In this document: positions 36,161 to 49,858 of the stretch, in pieces
How positions within the stretch are numbered: the stretch's first letter is position 1
How the letters are laid out: every line of letters begins with the position of its first letter
Assembly (NCBI GenBank): GCA_026874595.1
Contig: CM049315.1
Location: 65,676,916-65,740,915 of the forward strand
From: Sipunculus nudus
Lineage: Eukaryota > Annelida > Sipuncula > Golfingiida > Sipunculidae
Reading direction: 5' to 3'
DNA length: 64,000 nt
Program-made: the position numbers and the translations under genes
Notes under the pieces: generated by a model
The model's database searches: none
Told to the model about the DNA's origin: nothing
What the model saw: only the letters and a program-made list of their open reading frames with translations

Positions 36161-37559
36161 TTCCCAAATTTGCTGCGTCGGGCGCGCTGACGGTGGGTAG
36201 TGGACATCTTCTCGACATTTTTACCTGCTGCCAAAAATGCCTTTGGTCCTTCCTATTGTTGGCGTGAGATCGAGGTTATACTGTACTTGAAACCTATCCC
36301 TGTAACGAATCTGACCAGAAACAGTGTCCTCCACAGACGTCACACCTCAGAAAAGCAAGTGTTACATATTAAGTGTGGCTATATTAAGGACGGTAGACAA
36401 GGAATCCCATCGGCTGATTGAAAGCTTTGGGACAGACAGACACAACATATAAATTACCGTGCAAACCGATCCTCCAGACGGCCACTGGTTTATGCGGCAG
36501 AAAGTAGACGCTTCTGTCGGTTTACCATATGGTATGCGGAGATCTGTGTTTGCGAAAACTAATTAACATCTTTGTCCAATGGCAGACGGAACAGGAGGCG
36601 TCAGCAGTTTTATGAGTTTGTTTACGTTTAATTCAGACCATTTCCCCGAATATTCCTGTGCTAATCGTGAAACGTATGTCGACATACTTACGAAACTTCA
36701 TACTGTAAAGTCAATTAGAAGAGCCAATCTTGAAACTTTTTGGAACCCTGAATGAAAAACAGAACAGACTCGTTTCATTTCATAGTCTTACTGAATTCTG
36801 GACGAGTTCGACCCAGTGACAGTTTCAAATGAGCACTTCAATGGTTTTTTCAGGCTTTAGTAGTTTGCAAGATCAGGCAACAGCACCAAACTAAAGAAAT
36901 AAAAACGACAGCGCACATAACAAATAAGACAAAAGAAAACCAAAACAAACAGAAACTCGGCCATGTAGGTGGGATCTTCTTCGACTTGCAGAACCTGGAC
37001 TTATTATCATTTACGAGCATCGATTGAGCCACAACACAATGTTTTTGTGCTTATAATCAAAACAAAAACTAGTCCATTTCCATACCGCTCATTATCCTTT
37101 AAGGAATCGAGACGAGCACTAATTAGCAACATTACCTGGGACCTAGTCCTGATCCGCAATATAGCTTTTTGTAATCTAGACGCCATATCCTGACTTCTCA
37201 GCATCAAACTGAAGAGTCCCAAAATTAAATTTGAAAACAAAGTCCCACCGTCTATAGTCATTTGGATTAGAGAAATGCTAGTTTGGACCTTATAAAATCT
37301 TGCCTATTGCTTTATTGAAAGCATTAATTTTTCACTTTTGATTGAGATAACTAGATGATTTAATAAACTGCACGTTCAGTGATGACAAGTAGGCGGGCGA
37401 AGCACGAGCGCACGTCGTGGGCCTCTTCTATAAACTAAAGGTATGCAACTGATCCACACTAAGTTTGATGATTATCGTATTATGATGTCTTGTAGAATAT
37501 TCTTAACATGTTCTTTTGACATAATACACAAGTTTGTCGGAAAATATGAGGCCAAGATC
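36161..37559. other. Unassigned, non-coding
   Basis: Several antiparallel open frames of 60-84 codons (36200-36421 +, 36850-37032 -, 36969-37193 +, 37007-37261 -), none with recognisable domains. Confidence 0.5.
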
Positions 37560-38408
37560 AAAGCTCACCGCAGCCCCTCCCTCGGAACCATGTTTGAGTG
37601 AGCGACGGTTCCCCGAACCCCCTCCCCCAGAGCCGTGCCTGAGTGAGCGACGGTTCCCCGAACCCCCTCCCCCGGATCCGTGCCTGAGTGAGCGACGGTT
37701 CTCCGAACCCCCTCCCCCGGAGCCATGCCTGAGTCAGCGACGGTTCCCCGTACCCCTTCCCCCGGAACCATGCCTTAGTCAGCGAGGGTTCCCCGAACCC
37801 CCTCCCCCAGACCCATGCCTGAGTGAGCGACGGTGCCCTGTAAACCCTCCCCTGGAACCATGCCTCAGTAAGCGACTGTGCCCCGAACCCCCTTCCCCCG
37901 TGCCATGCCTGAGTCAGCGACCGTGCCCCGTACCCCTTCCCCCGGAACCATGCCTGAGTAAGCAACGGTTCCCCGAACCCCCTCCCCCGGAACCATGCCT
38001 GAGTCAGCGCCGGTTCCCCGAACCCCCTCCCCCGGAGCCATGCCTGAGTGAGCGCCGGTTCCCTGAACCCCCTCCCCTGGAGCCATGCCTGAGTGAACGA
38101 CGATGCCCCAAACCCCTCCCCCGGAGCCATGCCTGAGTCAGCGACTGTGCCCCGTACCTCCTCCTCCGGAGCCATACCTGAGTGAGCAACGGTGCCCTGT
38201 ACCCCCTCCCCCGGAACCATGCCTGAGTAAGCGACTGTGCCCCGTACCTCCTCCCCCGGAGCCGTGCCTGAGTGAGCGACGGTGCCCTGTACCCCTTCCC
38301 CCGGAACCATGCCTGAGTCAGCGACAGTGCACTGTGCCTCCTCCCCCGGAACCATGCCTAAGTCAGCGACTGTGCCAAGTACCTCCTCCCCCGGAGCCGT
38401 GCCAGAGT
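37560..38408. repeat. 45-bp C-rich minisatellite, about 18 copies
   Basis: The unit is CCATGCCTGAGTGAGCGACG followed by GTTCCCCGAACC and CCCTCCCCCGGAG. It is in phase for three translations: + frame PCLSERRFPEPPPPE (200 codons, 37534-38136; a one-base loss near 38110 shifts the second part), and long minus frames up to 265 codons. The minus strand carries G5, G5 and G4 runs per unit. GGTTC/GAACC forms a small dyad. Copies differ at TTCCCCG/TGCCCCG/TGCCCTG. I see no flanking exon signals, so I treat the frames as non-coding. Confidence 0.97.
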
Positions 38409-38659
38409 TTTGTTTTCATATTTTATAGGGGAAAAAAACAAATCTTTGGTTTTATTGTATAAAATAAGTAAAGAAAAAAAATAGATCTCTTTAAAGTATG
38501 AGTACCCAAAGTTACCCTTTGGAATAATATTGGATAATCACAAGCCATCAAACTACTGAGATATGTTGCTGGTTAAAATCTTTTTAGTCATAATCTTTAG
38601 GTGCAGGATGTTCATTGAGATGGACATGACCAGAGCAGTGTTTCTTATAGCAGTCATCA
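38409..38659. other. Unassigned
   Basis: Nothing recognised. Confidence 0.5.
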
Positions 38660-38810
38660 CCGCATTATGCAGTGCCCACGCAGGGATTTGACCAGCCAGT
38701 GGTCAATGTACCGTCAGTGAGCACCTTGGAGCTACAATTAGATAAGGAGTCCACCTTAGGCTTTGTGTAGTTCTCGGTCAACTGAGTTACCTACAGAGCC
38801 AGCTATTGCC
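38660..38810 (-). mobile_element. Possible degenerate tRNA-derived SINE
   Basis: On the minus strand GGCTCTGTAGGTAACTCAGT (about 38785-38804) resembles a tRNA A-box region. GGTCAAATCCCTGCG (about 38674-38688) resembles a B-box. The spacing between them (about 100 bp) is too long for a tRNA, so this would be a disrupted SINE head. Confidence 0.3.
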
Positions 38811-40044
38811 ACACACTGTCGATTACAAGATCAAAGGTAATCAAGACCTTGCTTCACTCCCAGCCATATTATGTAATATGTGAGACCTGACATAAGGACA
38901 GGGTTACAGTCCATATACAACATCAGGCCAGGTAACTTTATACAAAGTTATGACCAGCTCCCATTGCAAAATCTAGATTTCAGATTAATGATGTATCATC
39001 TATTTTGTATAACAAATAGATGTTATACTAAGAAAAGAAACATTTGCAAAGTGTTGTTACAACTGTCAGTCAGTGTAAGGGGTTACAGGAATAAATAAAT
39101 ACTTATTAACATTTATCTTTTCATTTTACTAGTTTAACAACACCTGAAAACATTTTTTTTACAAAAATATCTACGTCTTCAAATGATAGTTTTTTAAAGT
39201 ATTATTTTATATTCATGTTCTACTGAACTGCCAAATCAAAAACCCGCAGCCCGCCCCGCCCGCACAAAATCCTAAGCTGGGGCCCGCGGGGGCCCTTGGG
39301 CTGCGGGCCCCAATGGGCTGCGAGTCAAAACCCGCCCCGCGCAGGGTCCAACTCTGGTACATGAAACCTTTAATATCCAGCGGAAATATCCAAGTGTTAA
39401 ATAGACACGTTCAGGCTCTGAGTATACAAAAGCAGCATCAGCCCGGAACAATAACCGGATTTATATATTGTGCTTCCATGTAAAGTTATTAAAGACAAAC
39501 AAAAATGAAGAAGGGTAAAGCAGCGAAATAGGAAGAAATAGGAGTATAGGCATAAAGCATGGGCTTCCTTTTCTTCCTTTCCCTTTCTTTATTTCTCTGA
39601 TGTTATTTATACATCTGTAAAGGAACGCATTGAGAACAAGGATTATCTTTCATCTTTCATAATGCCTCCAAAAACTTATATGAGAGATATTTGGGCAGGA
39701 GTCCTTATGATTTTGTTAACCTTTAATTACATATATCACTCATTACAAAACATGGGTTAATGCAATAAAGAAAAAAACTTATGAATAATAGAAATTAAAT
39801 AGTTAAAAAATTACTCACTGTGCCTGTATTTGAGCCCTGATTTGGGTGTGCAAACCTCTATATCATTTAATAAAAACAATAAATAGTATCAATGAAAGAT
39901 ACATTATAGCACGAATAAAAGCGGCTAAACAAAATAATTAGATAAAATGATATTAGCAAGCTCACTACAGACCTAGTACTTTTATAGGGGAAAAAGTATA
40001 ATATTCCATACAGTTTAAAAAATATTGAATCGTAACTGCTGGTC
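38811..40044. other. Unassigned; one GC-rich patch
   Basis: 39241-39355 is strikingly GC-rich (CCCGCCCCGCCCGC, then GGGGCCCGCGGGGGCCC and GGGCTGCGGGCCCC) within AT-rich DNA, and may be a transposon end. The rest is AT-rich without features. Confidence 0.5.
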
Positions 40045-40672
40045 CTAGACATACGTTCTGACTATCACCAAGTCTCCAGATAAAGATGGATGATGAGTGG
40101 AGGATGACATACGCTCTAACACTCACAAAGTCTCCAGACAAACATAGATTATGAGTGGAGGATGACATACGCTCTGACTCTCACCCAGTCTCCAGACAAA
40201 CATGGATGATGAGTGGAGGATGACATACGCTCTGACTCTCACCCAGTCTCCAGACAAACATGGATGATGGGTGGAGGATGACATAGGCTCTGACTCTTAC
40301 CCAGTCTCCAGACAAACATGGATGATGAGTGGAGGATGACATACGCTCTACACTCACCCAGTCTCCACACACATGGATGATGAGTGGAGGATGACATACG
40401 CTCTGACTCTCACCCAGCCTCCAGACAAACATGGATGATGAGTGGAGGATGACATACGCTCTGACTCTTACCCAGTCTCCATACAAACAAGGATGATGAG
40501 TGGAGGATGACATATGCTCTTACTCTCACCCAGTCTCCAGTCAAACATGGATGATGAGTGGAGGATGACATACGCTCTGATTCTTACCCAGTCTCCAGAT
40601 GACGGGAGGATGACATACGCTCTTACTCTCACCAAGACTCCAGACAAGCATGGATGATGAGTGGAGGATGAT

Positions 40673-43600
40673 ATAACCCTCTGACACTTACCCAGTCTAT
40701 ACAAACATCGATGATGAGTGGAGGATGACATACGCTCTTACTCTCACCCAGTCTCCAGACAAAAATGGATGATGAGTGGAGAATGACATACGCTCTGACT
40801 TTTATCCAGTCTCCAGACAAACATGGATGATGAGTGGAGGATGACAAACGCTCAGACTCTCACCCAGTCTCCAGACAAACATGGATGATGATTGGAGGAT
40901 GAGATACGCTTTGACTTTTATCCAGTCTCCAGACAAACATAGATGATGAGTGGAGGATGACATACGCTCTGACTCTCACTAGGTTTCCAGACAAACATGG
41001 ATGATGAGTGGAGGATGACATACGCTCTGACTCTCACACAGTCTCCAGACAAACATGGATGATGAGTGGAGGATGACATACGCTCTGACTCTCACCCAGT
41101 CTCCAGACAAACATGGATGATGAGTGGAGGATGACATACGCTCTGACTCTCACAAAGTCTCCAGACAAACATGGATGATGAGTGGAGGATGACATACGCT
41201 CTGGCTTTCACCCAGTCTCCAGACAAACATGAATGATGAGTGGAGGATGACATACGCTCTGACTCTCACAAAGTCTCCAGACAAACATGGATGATGAGTG
41301 GAGGATGACATACGCTCTGGCTTTCACCCAGTCTCCAGACAAACATGGATGATGAGTGGAAGATGACATACGCTCTGACTCTTACCTTGTCTCCAGACAA
41401 ACATGGATGATTAGTGGAGGATGACATACGCTCTGACTCTCACCCAGTCTCCAGACAAACATGGATGATGAGTGGAGGATGACATACGCTCTGACTCTCA
41501 CAAAGTCTCCAGACAAACATGGATGATGAGTGGAGGATGACATACGCTCTGGCTTTCACCCAGTCTCCAGACAAACATGGATGATGAGTGGAGGATGACA
41601 TACGCTCTGACTCTCACTCAGTCTCCAGACAAACATGGATGATGAGTGGAGGATGACATACGCTCTGACTCTCACCCAGTCTCCAGACAAACATGGATGA
41701 TGAGTGGAGGATGACATACGCTCTGACTCTCACAAAGTCTCCAGACAAACATGGATGATGAGTGGAGGATGACATACGCTTTGGCTTTCACCCAGTCTCC
41801 AGACAAACATGGTTGATGAGTGGAGGCTGATATACGCTCTGACTCTCACTTAGTCTCCAGACAAACATGGATGATGAATGGAGAATGACATACGCTCTGA
41901 CTCTCACAAAGTCTCCAGACAAACATGGTTGATGAGTGGAGAATGACATACGCTCTGACTCTCACAAAGGCTCCAGACAAACATGGATGATGAGTGGAGG
42001 AAGACATACGCTCTGGCTTTCACCCAGTCTCCAGACAAAGATGGATGACGAGTGGAGGCTGATATACGCTCTGACTCCCACTTAGTCTCCAGACAAACAT
42101 GGATGGTGAATGGAGGATGACATACGCTCTGACTCTCACAAAGTCTCCAGACAAACATGGTTGATGAGTGGAGAATGACATACGCTCTGACTCTCACTTA
42201 GTCTCCAGACAAACATGGATGATGAGTGGAGGATGACATACGCTTTGACTCTCACAAAGTCTCCAGACAAACATGGATGATGAGTGGAGGATGACATACG
42301 CTCTGACTCTCACTTAGTCTCCAGACAAACATGGATGATGAGTGGAGGATGACATACGCTTTGACTCTCACAAAGTCTCCAGACAAACATGGATGATGAG
42401 TGGAGGATGACATACGCTCTGGCTTTCACCCAGTCTCCAGACAAACATGGATGATAAGTGGAGAATGACATACGCTCTTACTTCACCCAGTCTCCAGACA
42501 AACATGGATGATGAGTGGAGGCTGATATACGCTCTTACTCTCACCCAGTCTCCAGACAAACATGGATGATGAGTGGAGGATGACATACGCTCTGACTCTA
42601 ACCAAGTCTCTAGACTAACAAAGATGATGAGTGGAGGATGACATACGCTCTGACTCTCACCCAGTCTCCAGACAAACATGGTTGATGAGTGGAGGATGAC
42701 ATACGCTCTGACTCTCACCAGGTCTCCAGACAAACATAGATGATGAGTGGAGAATGACATACGCTCTCACTCTCACCCAGTCTCCAGACAAACATAGATG
42801 ATGAGTGGAGAATGACATACGCTCTGACTCTCACAAAGTCTCCAAACAAAGATGGATGATGAGTGGAGGATGACATACGCTCTGACTCTAACCCAGTCTC
42901 CAGACAAACAAAGATGATGAGTGGAGGATGACATACGCTCTGACTCTCACCCAGTCTGCAGACAAACATGGATGATGAGTGGAGGATGACATACGCTCTA
43001 AATCTCACAAAGTCTCCAGACAAACATGGATGATGAGTGGAGGATGACATACGCTCTGACTCTCACTTAGTCTCCAGACAAACATGGATGATGAGTGGAG
43101 GATGACATACGCTCTGACTCTCACAAAGTCTCCAGACAAACATGGATGATGAGTGGAGGATTACATACGCTCTGACTCTAACCCAGTCTCCAGACAAACA
43201 AAGATGATGAGTGGAGGATGACATACGCTCTGACTCTCACCCAGTCTCCAGACAAACATGGTTGATGAGTGGAGGATGACATACGCTCTGACTCTCACCA
43301 GGTGTCCAGACAAACATAGATGATGAGTGGAGAATGACATACGCTCTAACTCTCACCCAGTCTCCAGACAAACATAGATGATGAGTGGAGAATGACATAC
43401 GCTCTGACTCTCACTTAGTCTCCAGACAAACATGGATGATGTGTGGAGAATGACATACGCTCTGACTCTCACAAAGTCTCCAAACAAACATGGATGATGA
43501 GTGGAGGATGATATACGCTCTTACTCTAACCCAGTCTCCAGAAAAACAAAGATGATGAGTGGAGGATGACATACGCTCTGACTCTCACCCAGTCTCCAGA

Positions 43601-46600
43601 CAAACATGGATGATGAGTGGAGGATGACATACGCTCTGACTCTCACCAGGTCTCCAGACAAACAGATGATGAGTGGAGAATGACATACGCTCTCACTCTC
43701 ACCCAGTCTCCAGACAAACATGGATGATGAGTGGAGAATGACATACGCTCTGACTATCTCCAAGTCTCCAGACAAATATGGATGATGAGTAGAGGATGAT
43801 ATAACCCTCTGACACTTACCCAGTCTATACAAACATCGATGATGAGTGGAGGATGACATACGCTCTTACTCTCACCCAGTCTCCAGACAAAAATGGATGA
43901 TGAGTGGAGAATGACATACGCTCTGACTTTTATCCAGTCTCCAGACAAACATAGATGATGAGTGGAGGATGACAAACGCTCAGACTCTCACCCAGTCTCC
44001 AGACAAACATGGATGATGATTGGAGGATGAGATACGCTTTGACTTTTATCCAGTCTCCAGACAAACATAGATGATGAGTGGAGGATGACATACGCTCTGA
44101 CTCTCACTAGGTTTCCACACAAACATGGATGATGAGTGGAGGATGACATACGCTCTGACTCTCACTCAGTCTCCAGAAAAACATGGATGATGAGTGGAGG
44201 ATGACATACGCTCTGACTCTCACCCAGTCTCCAGACAAACATGGATGATGAGTGGAGGATGACATACGCTCTGACTCTCACAAAGTCTCCAGACAAACAT
44301 GGATGATGAGTGGAGGATGACATACGCTCTGGCTTTCACCCAGTCTCCAGACAAACATGAATGATGAGTGGAGGATGACATACGCTCTGACTCTCACAAA
44401 GTCTCCAGACAAACATGGATGATGAGTGGAGGATGACATACGCTCTGGCTTTCACCCAGTCTCCAGACAAACATGGATGATGAGTGGAAGATGACATACG
44501 CTCTGACTCTTACCTAGTCTCCAGACAAACATGGATGATTAGTGGAGGATGACATACGCTCTGACTCTCACCCAGTCTCCAGACAAACATGGATGATGAG
44601 TGGAGGATGACATACGCTCTGACTCTCACAAAGTCTCCAGACAAACATGGATGATGAGTGGAGGATGACATACGCTCTGGCTTTCACCCAGTCTCCAGAC
44701 AAACATGGATGATGAGTGGAGGATGACATACGCTCTGACTCTCACTCAGTCTCCAGACAAACATGGATGATGAGTGGAGGATGACATACGCTCTGACTCT
44801 CACCCAGTCTCCAGACAAACATGGATGATGAGTGGAGGATGACATACGCTCTGACTCTCACAAAGTCTCCAGACAAACATGGATGATGAGTGGAGGATGA
44901 CATACGCTTTGGCTTTCACCCAGTCTCCAGACAAACATGGTTGATGAGTGGAGGCTGATATACGCTCTGACTCTCACTTAGTCTCCAGACAAACATGGAT
45001 GATGAATGGAGAATGACATACGCTCTGACTCTCACAAAGTCTCCAGACAAACATGGTTGATGAGTGGAGAATGACATACGCTCTGACTCTCACAAAGGCT
45101 CCAGACAAACATGGATGATGAGTGGAGGAAGACATACGCTCTGGCTTTCACCCAGTCTCCAGACAAAGATGGATGACGAGTGGAGGCTGATATACGCTCT
45201 GACTCCCACTTAGTCTCCAGACAAACATGGATGATGAATGGAGGATGACATACGCTCTGACTCTCACAAAGTCTCCAGACAAACATGGTTGATGAGTGGA
45301 GAATGACATACGCTCTGACTCTCACTTAGTCTCCAGACAAACATGGATGATGAGTGGAGGATGACATACGCTTTGACTCTCACAAAGTCTCCAGACAAAC
45401 ATGGATGATGAGTGGAGGATGACATACGCTCTGGCTTTCACCCAGTCTCCAGACAAACATGGATGATAAGTGGAGAATGACATACGCTCTTACTTCACCC
45501 AGTCTCCAGACAAACATGGATGATGAGTGGAGGCTGATATACGCTCTTACTCTCACCCAGTCTCCAGACAAACATGGATGATGAGTGGAGGATGACATAC
45601 GCTCTGACTCTAACCAAGTCTCTAGACTAACAAAGATGATGAGTGGAGGATGACATACGCTCTGACTCTCACCCAGTCTCCAGACAAACATGGTTGATGA
45701 GTGGAGGATGACATACGCTCTGACTCTCACCAGGTCTCCAGACAAATATAGATGATGAGTGGAGAATGACATACGCTCTCACTCTCACCCAGTCTCCAGA
45801 CAAACATAGATGATGAGTGGAGAATGACATACGCTCTCACTCTCACTTAGTCTCCAGACAAACATGGATGAAGAGTGGAGAATGACATACGCTCTGACTC
45901 TCACAAAGTCTCCAAACAAAGATGGATGATGAGTGGAGGATGACATACGCTCTGACTCTAACCCAGTCTCCAGACAAACAAAGATGATGAGTGGAGGATG
46001 ACATACGCTCTGACTCTCACCCAGTCTGCAGACAAACATGGATGATGAGTGGAGGATGACATACGCTCTAAATCTCACAAAGTCTCCAGACAAACATGGA
46101 TGATGAGTGGAGGATGACATACGCTCTGACTCTCACTTAGTCTCCAGACAAACATGGATGATGAGTGGAGGATGACATACGCTCTGACTCTCACAAAGTC
46201 TCCAGACAAACATGGATGATGAGTGGAGGATTACATACGCTCTGACTCTAACCCAGTCTCCAGACAAACAAAGATGATGAGTGGAGGATGACATACGCTC
46301 TGACTCTCACCCAGTCTCCAGACAAACATGGTTGATGAGTGGAGGATGACATACGCTCTGATTCTCACCAGGTGTCCAGACAAACATAGATGATGAGTGG
46401 AGAATGACATACGCTCTAACTCTCACCCAGTCTCCAGACAAACATAGATGATGAGTGGAGAATGACATACGCTCTGACTCTCACTTAGTCTCCAGACAAA
46501 CATGGATGATGTGTGGAGAATGACATACGCTCTGACTCTCACAAAGTCTCCAAACAAACATGGATGATGAGTGGAGGATGACATACGCTCTGACTCTAAC

Positions 46601-46810
46601 CCAGTCTCCAGAAAAACAAAGATGATGAGTGGAGGATGACATACGCTCTGACTCTCACCCAGTCTCCAGACAAACATGGATGATGAGTGGAGGATGACAT
46701 ACGCTCTGACTCTCACCAGGTCTCCAGACAAACAGATGATGAGTGGAGAATGACATACGCTCTCACTCTCACCCAGTCTCCAGACAAACATGGATGATGA
46801 GTGGAGAATG
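40673..46810. repeat. 3.13-kb tandem duplication inside the 58-bp array
   Basis: The rare variant ATAACCCTCTGACACTTACC occurs at 40673 and 43801 (3,128 bp apart). Many rare variants follow in the same order in both blocks, e.g. CACAAAGGCTCC near 41964 and 45092. The offset falls to about 3,070 and then 3,012 bp further along, showing later loss of single 58-bp units in the second block. Confidence 0.9.
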
Positions 46811-49800
46811 ACATGCGCTCTGACTATCTCCAAGTCTCCAGACAAACATGGATGATGAGTGGAGGATGACATACGCTCTGACTCTCACAAAGTCTCCAGA
46901 CAAACATGGATGATGAGTGGAGGATGACTTACGCTCTGACTCTTACCCAGTCTCCAGACAAACATGGATGATGAGTGGAGAATGACATACGCTCTTACTC
47001 TCACCCAGTCTCCAGACAAACATGGATAATGAGTGGAGAATGACATACGCTCTGACTTTCACCAAGTCTCCAGACAAAGATGAATGATGAGTGGAGGATG
47101 ACATACGCTCTGACTCTTACCCAGTCTCCAGACAAATAAGGATGATGAGTGGAGAATGACATACGCTCTTACTCTCACCCAGTCTCCAGACAAACATGGA
47201 TGATGAGTGGAGAATGACATACGCTCTGACTATCACCAAGGCTCCAGACAAAGATGGATGATGAGTTGAGGATGACATACGCTCTGACTCTTACCCAGTC
47301 TCAAGACCAACATGGATGATGAGTGGAGGATGACATACGCTCTGACTCTTACCTAGTCTCCAGACAAACATGGATGATGAGTGGAGGATGACATACGCTC
47401 TGACTCTTATCCAGTCTCCAGACAAACATGGATGATGAGTGGAGAATGACATACGCTCTGACTATCACCAAGTCTCCAGACAAAGATGGATGATGAGTTG
47501 AGGATGACATACGCTCTGACTCTTACCCAGTCTCAAGACCAACATGGATGATGAGTGGAGGATGACATACGCTCTGACTCTTACCCAGTCTCCAAACAAA
47601 CATGGATGATGAGTGGAGAATGACATACGCTCCGACTCTCACCCAGTCTCCAGACAAATAAGGATGATGAGTGGAGAATGACATACGCTCTTACTCTCAC
47701 CCAGTCTCCAGACAAACATGGATGATGAGTGGAGAATGACATAGGCTCTCACTCTCACTTAGTCTCCAGACAAACATGGATGATGTGTGGAGAATGACAT
47801 ACGCTCTGACTCTCACAAAGTCTCCAAACAAACATAGATGATGAGTGGAGAATGACATACGCTCTCACTCTCACTTAGTCTCCAGACAAACATGGATGAA
47901 GAGTGGAGAATGACATACGCTCTGACTCTCACAAAGTCTCCAAACAAAGATGGATGATGAGTGGAGGATGACATACGCTCTGACTCTAACCCAGTCTCCA
48001 GACAAACAAAGATGATGAGTGGAGGATGACATACGCTCTGACTCTCACCCAGTCTGCAGACAAACATGGATGATGAGTGGAGGATGACATACGCTCTAAA
48101 TCTCACAAAGTCTCCAGACAAACATGGATGATGAGTGGAGGATGACATACGCTCTGACTCTCACTTAGTCTCCAGACAAACATGGATGATGAGTGGAGGA
48201 TGACATACGCTCTGACTCTCACAAAGTCTCCAGACAAACATGGATGATGAGTGGAGGATTACATACGCTCTGACTCTAACCCAGTCTCCAGACAAACAAA
48301 GATGATGAGTGGAGGATGACATACGCTCTGACTCTCACCCAGTCTCCAGACAAACATGGTTGATGAGTGGAGGATGACATACGCTCTGATTCTCACCAGG
48401 TGTCCAGACAAACATAGATGATGAGTGGAGAATGACATACGCTCTAACTCTCACCCAGTCTCCAGACAAACATAGATGATGAGTGGAGAATGACATACGC
48501 TCTGACTCTCACTTAGTCTCCAGACAAACATGGATGATGTGTGGAGAATGACATACGCTCTGACTCTCACAAAGTCTCCAAACAAACATGGATGATGAGT
48601 GGAGGATGACATACGCTCTGACTCTAACCCAGTCTCCAGAAAAACAAAGATGATGAGTGGAGGATGACATACGCTCTGACTCTCACCCAGTCTCCAGACA
48701 AACATGGATGATGAGTGGAGGATGACATACGCTCTGACTCTCACCAGGTCTCCAGACAAACAGATGATGAGTGGAGAATGACATACGCTCTCACTCTCAC
48801 CCAGTCTCCAGACAAACATGGATGATGAGTGGAGAATGACATGCGCTCTGACTATCTCCAAGTCTCCAGACAAACATGGATGATGAGTGGAGGATGACAT
48901 ACGCTCTGACTCTCACAAAGTCTCCAGACAAACATGGATGATGAGTGGAGGATGACTTACGCTCTGACTCTTACCCAGTCTCCAGACAAACATGGATGAT
49001 GAGTGGAGAATGACATACGCTCTTACTCTCACCCAGTCTCCAGACAAACATGGATAATGAGTGGAGAATGACATACGCTCTGACTTTCACCAAGTCTCCA
49101 GACAAAGATGAATGATGAGTGGAGGATGACATACGCTCTGACTCTTACCCAGTCTCCAGACAAATAAGGATGATGAGTGGAGAATGACATACGCTCTTAC
49201 TCTCACCCAGTCTCCAGACAAACATGGATGATGAGTGGAGAATGACATACGCTCTGACTATCACCAAGGCTCCAGACAAAGATGGATGATGAGTTGAGGA
49301 TGACATACGCTCTGACTCTTACCCAGTCTCAAGACCAACATGGATGATGAGTGGAGGATGACATACGCTCTGACTCTTACCTAGTCTCCAGACAAACATG
49401 GATGATGAGTGGAGGATGACATACGCTCTGACTCTTATCCAGTCTCCAGACAAACATGGATGATGAGTGGAGAATGACATACGCTCTGACTATCACCAAG
49501 TCTCCAGACAAAGATGGATGATGAGTTGAGGATGACATACGCTCTGACTCTTACCCAGTCTCAAGACCAACATGGATGATGAGTGGAGGATGACATACGC
49601 TCTGACTCTTACCCAGTCTCCAAACAAACATGGATGATGAGTGGAGAATGACATACGCTCCGACTCTCACCCAGTCTCCAGACAAATAAGGATGATGAGT
49701 GGAGAATGACATACGCTCTTACTCTCACCCAGTCTCCAGACAAACATGGATGATGAGTGGAGAATGACATAGGCTCTCACTCTCACTTAGTCTCCAGACA

Positions 49801-49858
49801 AACATGGATGATGTGTGGAGAATGACATACGCTCTGACTCTCACAAAGTCTCCAAACA
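45803..49858. repeat. 2,028-bp near-exact tandem duplication (35 units)
   Basis: Blocks of about 45803-47830 and 47831-49858 share rare variants at a constant 2,028-bp offset: GGATGACTTACGCTC (46923/48951), ATAGGCTCTCACTC (47741/49769), and the same frames at 45785/47813 and 46423/48451. 35 x 58 = 2,030, so each block has net -2 bp. I saw almost no differences between the blocks, implying a very recent event. Confidence 0.92.

Noticed and set aside
36200-37261. Small open frames as host genes
   Set aside because: All under 85 codons, antiparallel overlaps, no domains, no splice evidence.
37534-38462. Proline-rich and glycine-rich proteins from the 45-bp C-rich array
   Set aside because: Open on both strands and in several frames, a property of the repeat unit; a one-base loss near 38110 shifts the frame without consequence.
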